From Antilocapra americana (taxonomy: Eukaryota; Chordata; Mammalia; Artiodactyla; Antilocapridae): a stretch of 64,000 bases of DNA. The position numbers and the translations under genes are program-made. The stretch spans positions 6,483,191-6,547,190 of the forward strand of contig ML664161.1 of assembly GCA_007570785.1 (NCBI GenBank). Direction: 5' to 3'. Below, piece after piece: positions 43,805-55,891 of the stretch (positions are counted from its first letter, which is position 1; every line of letters begins with the position of its first letter). The notes under the pieces were generated by a model. That model had not been told where the DNA came from, ran no database searches, and was given only the letters and a program-made list of their open reading frames with translations.

Positions 43805-44080
43805 TCCTGTTCTGAAAACTGGAAGCTACTCAAATGTCAACCATAGGGTTCAATAAAACGTGTCACATCCAAACGATGAAGGATCTGCTGCCTTTAAAAG
43901 AATACGTTAGATTGATACATAGGGACAGGAAGGGTCCAAGGTATAGATTAAGTATTTAAAAAGAGAAAAGCAAGTTGCTGTAAAATGTTGTAACACTATA
44001 TACACTCATACGTGCTAACAGACGCACTACACTGAATGGTATATAGGAACCATCGGCAGGCAGTGTGTGACAAAAGAGGG
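43805..44080 (+). mobile_element. Old L1M-type LINE 3' fragment
   Basis: AACTGGAAGCTACTCAAATGTCAACC...TTCAATAAAACGTGTCACATCC...GAAGGATCTGCTGCC...GTATTTAAAAAGAGAAAAGCAAG...GTAACACTATATACACTC matches the old mammalian L1 3' ORF2/UTR order (AACCTAAATGTCCATCAATAGG...TACATCC...AAAAAGCAAG). Confidence 0.7.
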
Positions 44081-45479
44081 TAGGCAACAAAGAACCTTCA
44101 TGTTTGGTGTGATCGTTTTTACAGTTTTTAAATTTTTAGAGCAAGCATAAATTTTTAAGCAGGAAAAATATCTCTAAGATAATGAAAAATATTGATTAAA
44201 AACTTTAAGATATTACATAACAAACATACTAGGGAACAGCAAGTCTGATTCACATGAATGAACCATTATAATACCTATGGCTGGAATTTAGAAGTCCATG
44301 AACCACTGACATCGTATGAAAACTTTTAAGGATATTTTATGCATATATGAAAACATATGCGTTTTCTGAAGGGAGACTTCATACCTTTCATCAGATTCTC
44401 ACAGGTGTCTGAAACTCTAAACAAGATTAAAAACCATGACCCTATCGGTAACCAACAGAGTTGCTCAATCCCTCCATTTTTATTATCATTTTATCATGAA
44501 ACATTTTATTACTACTTAATTTTATGGCTCCTGCCAAAGATAAAGTCTATAATCAGCATTAAAGTACAAAATTGTGGTTCTTAGTTTCTGCCCTTGTTTC
44601 AAAGGGGCTTCCAATGCCTTAAAAGCAGCTCAAAGAGCAGGACAAAATGTCACTCCAGGCTGGTCTTGCAAGAAGAAACTTCTAAAAGGAACAGAAACCC
44701 TGCAGTCATTCAGAGCTTGAGGACAGTTGTCCAAGGCACAAATAGTCAGTCCTATTTTCACCATAGAGACAAGAGATCAGTAAAAGGGTAAGTAGGGGAG
44801 AGGGGTAGAGGGATTCAACAGGAGGAAGAAGACATGGTTGATTTGAACTAAGAGGGGGCTCCACTGGGTGGGTGGAATTAATTTGATCAGTTAAACAAGA
44901 TTGAATGCAACATCATTTGGTCAGCCTTAAATTGAAAGAGCCTTTCATTATAAAAGAACATTAAAATATACAGCAAAATTATCGTTGCTATGCTCTATAT
45001 TAGTACTGCCTGAATTAGGGTTGGAATTTGTCTAAAACCTTGGCTTCTGATGACCTTTATAAAGCTGACTGCCCCCAAATCCCTCAGAATTACATGAGTC
45101 CACAAACTGTTTCACTATCTCTATCTTGATTCCACTTACAGTCTCTGGAATCAAGTCCAGCACAAGCGTTTCCATAAACCTTGATATCAAGTGTAGATCA
45201 ATAACAATTTGTAATTTAAGTGAGGAGCCATAGGTTAAACCTGCAAGGGCAAAATGAGGAGCATTATTGGTGAAAATTAGGAATAATACTCTACTTTCCA
45301 AACGTGCTTTCCAGGTGGTTTATCACTGTCAAAATAAGCCAACTGTGGATTTAGTATGCAATTAAAGTGTCAGATATCCCCGAGTTCTAGCGCTGACAAT
45401 ACCTGACTGCACAGGTTTTACAGGCAAAGAAATTGAAGGGGTTCACATAAACCAGCAAAGCCCATCGCTAACCAGCATC
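44081..45479. other. Unassigned intergenic sequence
   Basis: No repeat or exon recognised in about 1.4 kb. Frames of 65-89 codons have no motifs. Confidence 0.35.
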
Positions 45480-45845
45480 ACCTAATTGTACTGATATCTG
45501 CCATATGCAAAGCATAGAAATGGGGACTGTATGAAACAGAAATGGACTCTCCAGGAGTTTTACAGTTTAGCTAGAAAAATAAGATACAGAAAGTGAATAA
45601 AGTAATTTATAACAAAATATCCAAATGATGATAGGATAAAAACAATTCCATACTATTGGAAGGAAAAAACATAGAGAAAACATGTCTCCAGGAGGGTTGA
45701 GGATGAACCACATGAAGAAGGAAGGGTTTCAACAAACTCTTAAAGGAGCTAGATGTTGATGGTCAAAGGACAGTATGGGCAGGTCTACAGACTATGACAA
45801 CATTGTGGCCAAAGGTTGGAAGATGGAAACACAAGACTAGGCTGA
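45480..45845 (-). mobile_element. L2 LINE 3' region, inverted
   Basis: GAGTTTTACAGTTTAGCTAG...AAATAAGATAC...CATGTCTCCAGGAGGGTTGAGGATGAACC...AAACTCTTAAAGGAGC...GGACAGTATGGGC follows the antisense L2 order over more than 300 bp. Confidence 0.65.
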
Positions 45846-45959
45846 CAAAAGATGAGAAAAGCAGAATGCTTAAACAAATCAGGTTGAATGGACTAACTTG
45901 GATAGGGAGACAAACAAGCCTGAAAGTTTTATAAAATAATGATGAACATGTGTTGAGCT

Positions 45960-46125
45960 CTATTAAATATATTTAAGGTGCTTTAATACATTAGTTCATC
46001 AAATCCTCCCATGAAGAAAATAACTTTAGTCTATAATTAAGGAAACTGTGGCCAAAGAAGATTAAGTGGCCCTTATTTCACCCAGTTAGTAACTGATGGA
46101 ATCAGGATTCAGACCCAAGGCCAAT
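45960..46125 (-). mobile_element. MIR SINE, inverted
   Basis: ATCCTCCCATGAAGAAAATAAC...AAGGAAACTGTGGCC...TTATTTCACCCAGTTAGTAACTGATGGAATCAGGATTCAGACC is antisense MIR. Confidence 0.8.
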
Positions 46126-47041
46126 CTATGTCAGAATGTGGGCTCAAAATAATCATCTGACTCAAGAGTGAGAGGACCTCAAAGGCCTGACTGAAAAAAT
46201 CGGAGTTTCAGTGTCAGGTGTAAAAATTGGGAGTTTATCTCATAACCCATCGGTAATACTTATAGGCATAGTTCATCATCACTCTACAAGCATTGCTTTA
46301 TCTGATGATCTTGATAACAATGCTAACTGAAAGTTAGCAAGTATTTATTGACAAGTCCCTTGGCTATAGTACTGACTTAGATATTACAGAGTTCTCAGTC
46401 CAGACGTTATTGGGAGAATCTGTTGTGTCAGTATTTTATCACCATACTTCTACCTTTGTATCCATAGGATTTAATTTTACCTGTTCTTCACCCACCACTT
46501 CTGCTAAAAATACAAACCATGGCAATAAATAGAATAATGTATGTTTATTTGCAAATGTTCCCTGAACATATCTACCTTGCTGCAAAGAGAGCCATTCTTG
46601 TCAAATAATACATCTGTCCCTTAAAAACTAATTTCTCCATCTTCGGTTCATGTTTAAGATTCAGTTGGGTTCTTCAGTTACAGATGTACAGGACATGACA
46701 TCTGGACCCTCCTAGGGAGCAGGAGTGAACTCTTCCTCTGTGATACCCACAGTAGCCAAATGACTTCTTCTCCCACTGAGGAAAACCACAGAAAACTGTC
46801 TCCAAATGATTTACTGCTCAACCCCCAGCCCACAAATCAAAGAACTGGGTTCAGGGAGAAATAAGGAAGAATAATGACAGTGGCTATGAGATGGGGAGTG
46901 ACTGTTTCAGTTTATTTTCTTAAGCCAATTAATGACGAAGCAGCGTGGAGGGAAAGAAAGACACAACATGGCTGAGAAAGACTTTTTTTCCAGATAAATG
47001 GCCAGATATCAGATTCTGTAGTAAGTACTTCCACCTATCAA
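46126..47041. other. Unassigned intergenic sequence
   Basis: No recognisable element. Confidence 0.4.
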
Positions 47042-47073
47042 AACACACACACACATACACACACACACACACA
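47042..47073. repeat. (CA)n microsatellite
   Basis: About 16 CA units with one T interruption. Confidence 0.97.
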
Positions 47074-47656
47074 GAGTAACTCTTGGGTGGAGGAAGAAGA
47101 TACAGATCTTAGAAACACAAGGTAATATTAAGGAAGCCTTGTGGGTATCATAAAATGTTGGAACTTTGAAGGACCTTTGTAGATCATTTAATCCAGACGT
47201 TGCAAAACCAGGGTCCATGAACTATACATGACAGGTAGAGGCGTTTGGCTGGACCTGCAGAATGCTGTATGTTGCTGTTTAAATTGAGTCAACATTATAA
47301 AGTAGAGGAAAATTCACAGAACAATCCAGGTATGTGGATTCTCTTTAGCAGCACTGGGCCGCCTTTCCCAAATGCAGCAGGGAGTTAGGGCACCTTTAGA
47401 AAAGGCTTGAACCCTCTGCTTGACGCAACCCCCACCACTGCCTCTAGCTCTGGAGTACAAAGGCTCCATGTCAACATTTTAAATAAAAATAAGAGAGTGC
47501 TTAGTGTGCACACCACCGTGCCCCATGCATTTGTTGTACCTGCCAAATCCTGCAGGCATTCAAGCTTACAAGTTCTGCTCTACTCTGACCCCCTCATTTT
47601 GAGAAGAGTAGCTCAGCTCTTCTCTAGAGTAATGAAGCGAACTACATATCTCATTC
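47074..47656. other. Unassigned intergenic sequence
   Basis: ATGTTGGAACTTTGAAGGACCTTTG...ATCATTTAATCCAG (47,156-47,197) hints at an old MIR-related repeat, but the match is short. Confidence 0.35.
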
Positions 47657-47805
47657 CCAGAATTCCCTGGTAGTCCAGTGGTTAAGACTCCATGCTTCCA
47701 ATGCAGGGGTACCAGGGTTAATCCCTGGTAGAGGAACTAATCTCCCATGCCACATGTTGTAGCCAAAAATATAAATAAATTAATTAATAATTTTTTAAAA
47801 AATTT
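47657..47805 (+). mobile_element. CHR-type SINE, last young insertion before the repeat-free zone
   Basis: GAATTCCCTGGTAGTCCAGTGG, GTTAATCCCTGGTAGAGGAAC and an AAATATAAATAAATTAATTAATAA tail. The SINE is shortened in its middle. CTCATTC on both sides (about 47,650 and 47,812) is a weak candidate duplication. Confidence 0.9.
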
Positions 47806-48264
47806 TTAACTCATTCTCTTAAAAGTAAAATTTTCATACACAAGGGATCATGAGAACCAGAGAGTATGCACAACTAAACTTAGGCTGTATACATACAATG
47901 CCAACACCTGGGGGGCAAAAGTGAATTCCCATTGTATGCACAAAGTGCCCTTCACCACCCCCAAAAAGGAACAAAGGAAGATTCTCAAGTTTTCAGAATA
48001 AAAGTACCACTTAGTTTGGCCTGCTGTAGGCAGTTTTGACTTGCCCAAATTTTACATATGACTCGCATTTATCCTGAAGACGTGATTGATGAGGAGATAT
48101 ACAAACTGCTTACTATAAACATGCAAATAGGTCTACAGATGAGACTGGATGAAAACAGTGGGGAGGAGGGGAGGATGTCTTAAAAATTTGGAAAATGTAA
48201 CGGATCAAACAGAAGGAAAGTGACTGAGATTGATTGAGTGATGGCTTGTGACTAAGGTACAGGG

Positions 48265-48415
48265 GGTACACTTACTCCAATTTATTCTTACAGCAGCCTA
48301 GGAAAGTGATGTTATAACTCTTCCTTTACAAGTAAAGATCCCAGAGCTCAGAGGCATTCAATTGCTTGAAGATGACCGGGTTATTCAATCAGGGACCACA
48401 TCCAGATGCAAACTG
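48265..48415 (-). mobile_element. MIR SINE, inverted
   Basis: CAATTTATTCTTACAGCAGCC...AGGAAAGTGATG...CTTTACAAGTAAAGATCCCAGAGCTCAGAGGC...GAAGATGACC follows antisense MIR, diverged. Confidence 0.65.
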
Positions 48416-50739
48416 ACGAGCACAGTGGTAACCTTCACAACCAGATGGCTCATTCCTACTCACCAGTATTTGTTTCTTAAGTCTGCTTGTCCCCAAAGCC
48501 CACCAAGTGCTATTACAAAGACTTTCATAAATGTCATAGTTTGAACAACCTTAACACACAAAATTAATTCCTTTAAGCGGGTTCTTAAACAAAGTTAAGA
48601 AAGCTTTGGTCCTTCCTTTTTTATAGCCACCAATCCCTAGTCTGGTGTTACTATAGGAATTAATAAAAAAAATCTCTGCTCCAAATAAAATTTCTCTTTT
48701 AGAATCTTTCAAACGTTAGTAGTCAAGGATTTGGCTATATATACAAGCTAAAAGCAGCATGTTTGTTGATGAATAATAACTAAAATCAAAATAAGAAGTA
48801 ATTCAAAAATTTGAAGAGTCAGGAATTTGATTAAAAATTCACTTGCTTTTTTTTTCTATAATGAAATAGTTATTTAACCACAAAACAGCTCTTATAATAA
48901 TGCAGAGTATAGTTCCAAGTAAAACACTCCCCCCCATTTTAATCATGGCTATTATTTTCTAAAATGAAAATGGCTGAGGTCATTGTAATCTATTTTAGGG
49001 TTTGCATGGGTTGATGGTATTTTTTCCTGGCTTTGAGCTCTCCATGTTACCAGCTAAATGTTATAGGTTTTGCTGTGTGCCCTTTCAAATCCCATTCTTT
49101 TTAATAATGTTGTCCTTTATACACATAAATTAGAGTGAATTCCACTTTCTTTCCTAACAACTCCAGATGCGGTCCACACTTTCAAGAGGACTAGAACTTG
49201 CCTTTTCTTTTTAATTATGGGTGTACATCTTAGAACAAGTATGTTCCAATCTGCATAAAAACGCTGTGGATGTTCAGATGCTGAGAGATGAGTAAAACCA
49301 TAAGATTCATGTGGTCCATTTCAGACCCATACTGAAACAGTAGGATAACATATGTATCTACCCTTTCCAACTTACAGAGACAGACACAGATAAAGTGCTC
49401 AGAAAGAAAACTCCATCTGGGCAGAGTTCCACACCTACCAATATTTACAGACTGTGGTAGCCTACAGATAGCCATTTAGGACACATCAGTGAAGCTCTCT
49501 GTCTTCTAGGATCCAGCAGGCAAAATTATCAAATATCTAAAGACAGTAGAGTTACACAGTCAGGCCTCCCTTTAGATGTGATGAATATTGCACTGACTTT
49601 CTGAACTTAGCCTGGTTTTTAGTATAATTCACTACCACATCACACAGAACAGCCCAAGATCCCTCTAAATAGCACCTACCCAGCCACACATGAGAGAATG
49701 TCTTTGTAAAACACATATTGTGAAGATCTGCCTATTAAAAATCCTTAAGCTCTGTTTGTTTGTTTATTTTTTTTAAAAAATCAACTTGCAAGGCCAGTGT
49801 AATAAGACACTGTGGCTTTTATGGAAGAGGTGAAATAATTTTAAACACAGACACACAATGAGTTTATTTATTTAGAAACTTGTTAAATAGAGTCTGGGAA
49901 TTCAAATATTCAATGTTGACATTGTACAGAACTGGCCAGGAGCCAGAATCCAGTCTCCAGAGGGACCCATTGGACAAGGAATTCAGGCCTTTCTCTCCTC
50001 CCACTTGAGCTAAATAGGTAGAGGCCATTAGTTATACCCACAGCAATATCTGAACCGCACTCAAATAAGCTGCCCTGGCCAGGGCACTTCAAAGGACGGT
50101 AAGTGTGTTTAGCTTTTTAGTGCTGAACTAGAGCAATATGTCACACTTTTGAAAGAGTTTTGTAAACAGTTTCTTCCTTATGTAGAAATGTCTCTGAAGT
50201 TTCTTGTATGGCATGTAAGCAAAGGTAATTAACAAGGATTACACTTTTTTCATTTACTGGGGGAAAAAAAATAATACCCATCCGTGTGCAAACTGGAGAT
50301 CTAGGAAGAAGAAACATGCTTTTGCTACTCTCTTCCTTTCTCCCCTCTCTTGTTTGTTCCATTTGTTTGTCTCCTTTTCATCCTCTTCCTCACACTTGTT
50401 CTCACTACCCAGCCAATTTCCTTGAGAATTCCCTGGCAAATTCAAAAGTGGGAAGGGGAAAATCTAATTTTAGAAAGAGGACCTTGGCAAATGAAGTGGG
50501 GAGGAAACTAGTGATTCATATAAAAGAAAAGCAGACCCCACAGATCTTTGTAGAAAGTGCCTAGAGCCGAGAATTTCAGCTCAAGAAGGGTTAACCACCT
50601 CTCCAGAAAAATGTGCCCAGCATCTTTATAGAGTGACTGTCTGCTCCTGCCCCACCTCCCCAGAGCCCCTCTCTCCTCTGTCCCAGGGGGCTAGGAAGGG
50701 GCCTGCTCTGCCAGAGAGAGTGAATAAGTGTCCCTGAAC
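48416..50739. other. Repeat-poor sequence flanking the CpG-rich region
   Basis: No SINE, LINE or LTR recognised in 2.3 kb. AT-rich with several homeobox-like TTAAT/TAATT motifs. No exon recognised. Confidence 0.4.
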
Positions 50740-51560
50740 CCCTGAGCTGTTAGAGAGAGTATGTGTGTGTATGTTTGCGCATGTGTTGTACAGGGTCGGT
50801 GCAAACCAGGCTCCAAGCGAAGCACCGCGCCAGGCACACAGCATCTCCGATGTTGAAAGGGAAGAAGCTTTGGGCCTGGGAGCTAGGAGCCGAGCAGCTG
50901 GAGAAGCCAAGTGTGGAGGGGAGGGCGCTCTGGTGAGCACTACCTCCCTCCTCTCTAGGGCCTCCCCAGCTCCACCCCCAAGTCCCACCCGGCATGGTTT
51001 TGAGATGATTGGAGGGGTGGGGGCAACGGCAGTGAATGGACGATGTACCCAGCGCTTGGGAATAGGGCTCTGCCAAGCGCTCAGTACCTTGGGAACACGG
51101 TAAGAGCCACTGGCCAGCAGATGACAAGTCAAGTTTCTCCATTTCAGGGCCCGCTTCCAGCAGAGGCAAACGGAGGGTGTGTGGGGAGAGAGGAGACTGC
51201 CCCAGGCCTGTCGAGGGCAACAAGTTGGTGCTCCCTTGCCCTCCTCTGCCCTCCTGGCCCGGGAGGACGGAGCCAGGAGTCCCCAGCTGTGGCCTTCCTG
51301 CCTCAGGCGACGTCTGCAGCCTGGGATAACATGGCCCCAAGTCGCAAAAATGAAATAAAATAAACTCCCAAACGATAAGATGTTTAAAGAAGAACTGCTT
51401 ACTGAATTATTACCCTCAACTTTTAAAAAAGAAGAAAGCAAAAACGTCGGGATGACGCATTAATTTCTATTCGATGAGCGCCCTCCGGGTTGAATGTCTG
51501 CCTGCTGAGGAGGCCGCGCCCGCCCGGGGGTAGTGAGGGGAGGCCTCCGTTCAGAAAGCC
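50740..51560. promoter_or_regulatory. GC-rich block A (CpG-island-like)
   Basis: GC rises and CpG becomes frequent (GGCCGCGCCCGCCCGGGGG near 51,510). Long open frames on both strands (up to 271 codons, minus) arise from the GC content: their products carry no recognisable domain and the two strands mirror each other. The CCAAT box in GCAGCCAATGGCCCC lies just outside at about 51,617. It could be a minor promoter or an intragenic island. Confidence 0.45.
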
Positions 51561-53629
51561 AAGATCTGGGCTAACCCGCAAAAGACACAGTCAGGCACAC
51601 TTACACACACCCCGCAGCCAATGGCCCCCAGACCTGCGACTCCTCAACCCCTCACAAACAAAAACCTGAAAAAGGAGACTTTTATTCCAGCCTTCCAGCC
51701 CCTGTAGCTAATGAACCGTCCCCTTCCAGAGTGTTGAAGATGAGTGTGAGGGGGAATGAAAAGCTTTATTAACCTTCCCCTAAACACAGACTTTTTTTTT
51801 TTTTTTTGGCGAAACACATCGAAATGCTTCGTTCTAAGTGCCAAATGCAATAAAGAAGCCCTAAGCCAGGGTAATGGTCAAGTAATGGCAAATAAACCGC
51901 CTTCCTAAACGGGGCCTCCGCAGGGCAAGCGCTTTTTTTCCCTCCTCAAAAGCAGACTGAAATAAACAAATAAAATGTGTGTTTTAAGCAAAGCTTTGTG
52001 TTTTCATCTGAGCTTTTTAAAAGATAAAGGAAAACATAAGTAGATGGGCATAGGGGCAGTGGAGGCTGGAACCTGGGCTTGCGGTTCTTTACCATCTTAT
52101 ACACTGGGCTTACTAAGGGGAGGCGTTTAAGCAGGAGAGGAAGAGTCGTCATCTACCTTACCTACTTCAGAGCCTCTTTTTAAACCGAGATCAAGTGTAC
52201 AAGTAACAAGTGCCCCCCCTCCCCTCACCGGGGTCTTGCTAATCGCATCGCCTTCTGGGTCTTTACGAGACTTCTGCGTGGCCCGGTAGCTAAGGGGGGT
52301 TATTCGTTGCAACTCGTTCACTGCTGTGATTGAAATCCTGCCGGGTGTCACTTTGGAGAAGTGGGGTGGGGGGGTTCCTTCGGTTTTCGGGCCTTAGACA
52401 CGCTAGGCAGACCCAACTTCACTTCTTTCCCATCACCAGAAGGAAACAGTTGGAACTGGCATTTCTGGCACGGCCCAGGTGCTGTCCTGGCCGCCCAAGA
52501 AAACGGCTGGGAAGCCTCATCAGGCTGCCAGAGGCTGCTTGGCTTTTTAGTTTTCTTTTCTTTAAGGTAGGAATAAAAGCCTCCATCTTTAGACAATACA
52601 AATGTCAGTCTTCTTGCTTTTCCCTTCTTTATTTTTTTAATGTAATAGTTTATTCCTCCCAAATGATTTGCAACGAATGTATCCGTTTTAACTATTGTGT
52701 AAGAAAAAAACAAGCCCTGTAAGTTGGAAAGTAGACTGTGCATTCATTCTGAGTTTAACTTCAGCGATACTTTCAGGGTCTGTGGTCCCTGGTTTGGATC
52801 CTTGGAATCCTGTACCTTAGCCAAGATCGCGACAAGACTTGGCCGCCAAGGAAATTTACAAAATACATAAAGAATAACAGTCGAGGAAACAACTGTTTCC
52901 AAGTGACTTGATTCCACTGCAGTGTTTACTTTTACAAGAAGGGTGGTTTTGTTTTTTTTTAAAGTATGCTGGTCACACTGCCTCTTCCTAACCCAGAAAA
53001 AGAAAGAAACCCGGTGCAGACACAGCCACGAAGTTTTCGCTGGCTTAACAGCAGAGGTCAGCGACTATCTCCGCCCTGCGCTTGGAAACTCACGCACTAC
53101 GCGGGGGAAGGAAATAGCGCTTCAAGATACAAAAAATTCTCAGTTTTAATATGATTTCCTTCGTTACCCAGATTAGAACCGAAGAATTGCACAAAGCAGT
53201 GCTCCTGTCCGAAAGGCAGCCGTGTTGGCAACAGCTGGAGCAGCGCCAGCGGGAACCTGAGGCTTAGCAAGAAAAGTTTGTGAGAGTTCGCATCTAGTTA
53301 TCAGAAAGCCGCAGCGGCATCCTTAGAAACACTAGAAACAAAATAAACGGGTCTCCCACTGAATGAATGACAAGTATCCTCAGATAGGAAACCAGACTCG
53401 GTTTCTAGATGTTGAGTGGGCTGTGCGTGCGGGAATGTTTGAATTCGGCAGCGAACAACTTGGTAATTAAAATAGTTGAAAAAGTTGCCCAAGAAAATTC
53501 GAAGGGTTTTGTGTTCTGCTTTCACTTCGGCGGATACCAGGCAACGAGGCGCGCGAAGGGTTCGGCTTTCATTTCACAACTTAGGCAGAGTTGAAATCAA
53601 CTCTCAAACCCCCGCTTCGTCCCCAAAAC

Positions 53630-53631
<2 letters not shown>
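51561..53631. other. Repeat-free block between GC-rich islands A and B
   Basis: No interspersed repeat recognised in 2.1 kb. The sequence is mixed, with moderate CpG and poly-T/A tracts (51,790-51,806). TAGGTAAGG on the minus strand (about 52,160) fits a splice donor but there is no partner that I can defend. Confidence 0.35.

Positions 53632-53664
<33 letters not shown>
53632..53664. repeat. (CA)n microsatellite
   Basis: About 16 uninterrupted AC units, preceded by CCAT and followed by CCCCTAACC. Confidence 0.97.
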
Positions 53665-53666
<2 letters not shown>

Positions 53667-53868
53667 CTAACCTTCAGTCGGAATTGAAGCCCACAGGCCT
53701 CCAAGCATATATGTACATTTATTCCTCCTCAGATGAAAATAAAGACACCGGCCCCATTAAACGCAAACGGAAAAACAGGAGTTCCACTGGCGCGCTTTGA
53801 CCATGTCGCAGCTAAGTGAAATGAACAATATCCAAAGGAGAAACAAATGGACTGATGGCCCAAAGAGT

Positions 53869-53880
53869 CCTATATATAGG
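53869..53880. promoter_or_regulatory. Palindromic TATA / MEF2-type site
   Basis: CCTATATATAGG is a perfect 12-bp palindrome. Its core 53,870-53,879 matches the MEF2 consensus YTAWWWWTAR exactly and also contains TATATATA. It sits about 50 bp before the large CpG island, which would suit a TATA box for a start near 53,905 (plus) or, being symmetrical, for minus-strand initiation. Function is inferred. Confidence 0.45.
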
Positions 53881-54563
53881 TTGATCCCTGAGACCAGAGC
53901 GAAAGGAAAAGTATTTGGGCGAGAGTGAGTGCTTGGGTGAGGACTGAAAGAAGCACTGGAAAGGCGCCTACGATGACAGCATCTCGCAGAGCTAGACCGC
54001 GGACTCCCACCACCAAAGAAACCAAGCCGCCCGGGGTGCCGCTGCCTTCCGCGCGGCTGCTGCGGAGACACCAAAGGCGGGAAGGCTCGGGGCGTTACTT
54101 GGCTTTAAAATGCAGGGGTGAGGGAGACTAGGGGTTTTACTTGGGAGAAGCATCCCACCCACCACCCTATCTCTACGTTCTCTGGTCCACACGCAAAACA
54201 ATTAAGAGAATTCTATCTTCAGCGAGCGGGAGAGCAAACGGCGGCCTGTGCTTTGCCGAGGCTGCTGCAGCCCCGCGTGCTGACACCTTGCGGAGGAGCG
54301 CTTTGAACTGCCCCGGGTCGCTCCGGGACTCGGCACCGCCGGGTCCCCTTAGACTCGACGTAGAAGCATTTGGACAAATCCAGTCCCGTCGCCTATCCTC
54401 CCGGCTGATGCTACCGATTTCTCGGACAGTGTCGGCTCGGCGGGCAATGCCGGCCGAAGCCACCCAACACTCTGGCGAGAAGCATGGGGGATGGGAGTCC
54501 CGTCGCCCGTGCCCCGAACTCAATCGCCCTCTTCCCGCGTGCCCAAGGCCGCTCCACGGCGGG

Positions 54564-54577
54564 CAGGCAGGGGGCGC
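54564..54577 (+). promoter_or_regulatory. CTCF-like core motif 1
   Basis: CAGGCAGGGGGCGC matches the CTCF consensus CCASYAGRKGGCRS at 12 of 14 positions, including the whole AGGGGGCGC core. Counted by eye. Confidence 0.4.
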
Positions 54578-54669
54578 CGGGGAGGGTTAGTGACCCAAGA
54601 CCTCGGCTGCGTCCAGAAACAGCGCGGGAGGCTCCGCCGCGCCCTCTCCGAGCCCAGTGTCCCCGCAGC

Positions 54670-54683
54670 CCGCCCCCTGGGGG
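54670..54683 (-). promoter_or_regulatory. CTCF-like core motif 2
   Basis: On the minus strand CCCCCAGGGGGCGG matches the CTCF consensus CCASYAGRKGGCRS at 13 of 14 positions. It lies 92 bp after motif 1 in the opposite orientation. Confidence 0.45.
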
Positions 54684-54881
54684 TCACTCGGCGCCCTGCC
54701 AGCCTGGAGCCCGCGGGCCGGAGCGCGCCCTTTCGGCCTCCTCCTCCTCGGCGGCTGTCGCCGCTGGCTGCGCGCCCTCTCCTCCGCGCTCTCCATGCGC
54801 TCGCGGGGCCTCCTCTCCCACCTGCCCGCAGCTCCGCGGAGCCGGTAGCTCGGCTCTGCCCGCGCCCCCCCCCCTCACCGT

Positions 54882-54882
54882 G

Positions 54883-54914
<32 letters not shown>
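54882..54914. repeat. (CA)n-(CG)n alternating microsatellite
   Basis: GTGCACACACGCGCGCACACACACAC...: alternating purine-pyrimidine throughout, inside the CpG island. A potential Z-DNA former. Confidence 0.9.
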
Positions 54915-55204
54915 GCCGGACTACAGCCTCCACCCTCGTCTCCCCCACTCCCCACCCCGTCCTCCCGTCGCGCCGCGCACGCTAGAGAACTCGGCAGAGC
55001 GCACAGCGCCCACTACCGCAACAGGCGCTCGGCGCAGCCCGCCAGCCCGCGCAACTTCCAGCGGCCGCCTCGCAACTTTTCCCAACTCCACCACGGCTGC
55101 CCGCCGCCGCCGCCGCCGCCACTGTAGCTCCCTCCGAGCCTTCCGCCCACCCCAAACCCCAGAAACGAACCGAGGCGCGAAAACGCTCCTCTCCCCTGCC
55201 CGCC

Positions 55205-55424
55205 CCCCCACCCCCCGCTCCCCCTCCCACACCCGGGACTAGCTGGTTGGCCAGAGGCGACTCTCCTCCGCCTGGGGGAAGGGGAGGGGAGGGGGAGACT
55301 CTCGCATCTCCTCTCCCCAACCCCCACCCCACCCACCCCACCCCTTCCCGCTCGCGCTCGCTCTCGCTCTCTCTCCTCCCTCCCACCCAGGTCTTTGCTG
55401 CCCCCACCCCCACCCCCACCCCGG
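55205..55424. promoter_or_regulatory. Cluster of four G-quadruplex-capable motifs
   Basis: Runs are C-rich at 55,205-55,228 and 55,317-55,348 (G4 on minus), G-rich at 55,274-55,295 (GGGGG-AA-GGGG-A-GGGG-A-GGGGG, plus), and C-rich at 55,400-55,423 with the unit CCCCCA repeated (minus). Four motifs in about 220 bp inside a CpG island. Such clusters are known at many mammalian promoters; here the function is inferred. Confidence 0.7.
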
Positions 55425-55792
55425 GGTTGCCACAGCTGGTCCGCGCACTGGGCTCGAGGGCTGCCCCGGCTCCTCTGGCGCCCAAACAAGGAGCTAGAGC
55501 GCGGGCGGCCGGCGCGGAGGCTGGGACCGGCAGGTTGCTGGAGCTGCTCTGCGCCTGCCCTCCACCCGGGGCCCGGGCGCGAGAGGCAGCCCCGCGCTGC
55601 CTCCCGGAGCGCCGTAGACAGATATGCAAGATGGCAGAGGAGGGGGAAATCCAATAGAAAAGGGATATTGCACCTACTTGTGGCCAGTTTCCTTGCCCTG
55701 CCTTTGGATCTCATGCTGTGCCCAGTCCTGCAGCCGCTGGTGTGTGGTTGGGGTTTTTTTTTCTTGGATCTTTTCCTTCTTTTGCTCTCCCT

Positions 55793-55821
55793 CTCGCTCC
55801 CTCCCTCTCCTCTCTCTCTCT

Positions 55822-55890
<69 letters not shown>
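55793..55890. repeat. Compound (CT)n(CA)n microsatellite
   Basis: CTCTCCCTCTC... (55,793-55,856) passes directly into (AC)n (55,857-55,888). It generates spurious Ser/Leu/His/Thr-rich frames on both strands. Confidence 0.97.

Positions 55891-55891
<1 letters not shown>

Noticed and set aside
50626..51441. 271-codon minus-strand open frame
   Set aside because: It lies in GC-rich DNA where stop codons are rare, overlaps equally long frames on the other strand, and its product has no recognisable domain or consistent splice/promoter context.
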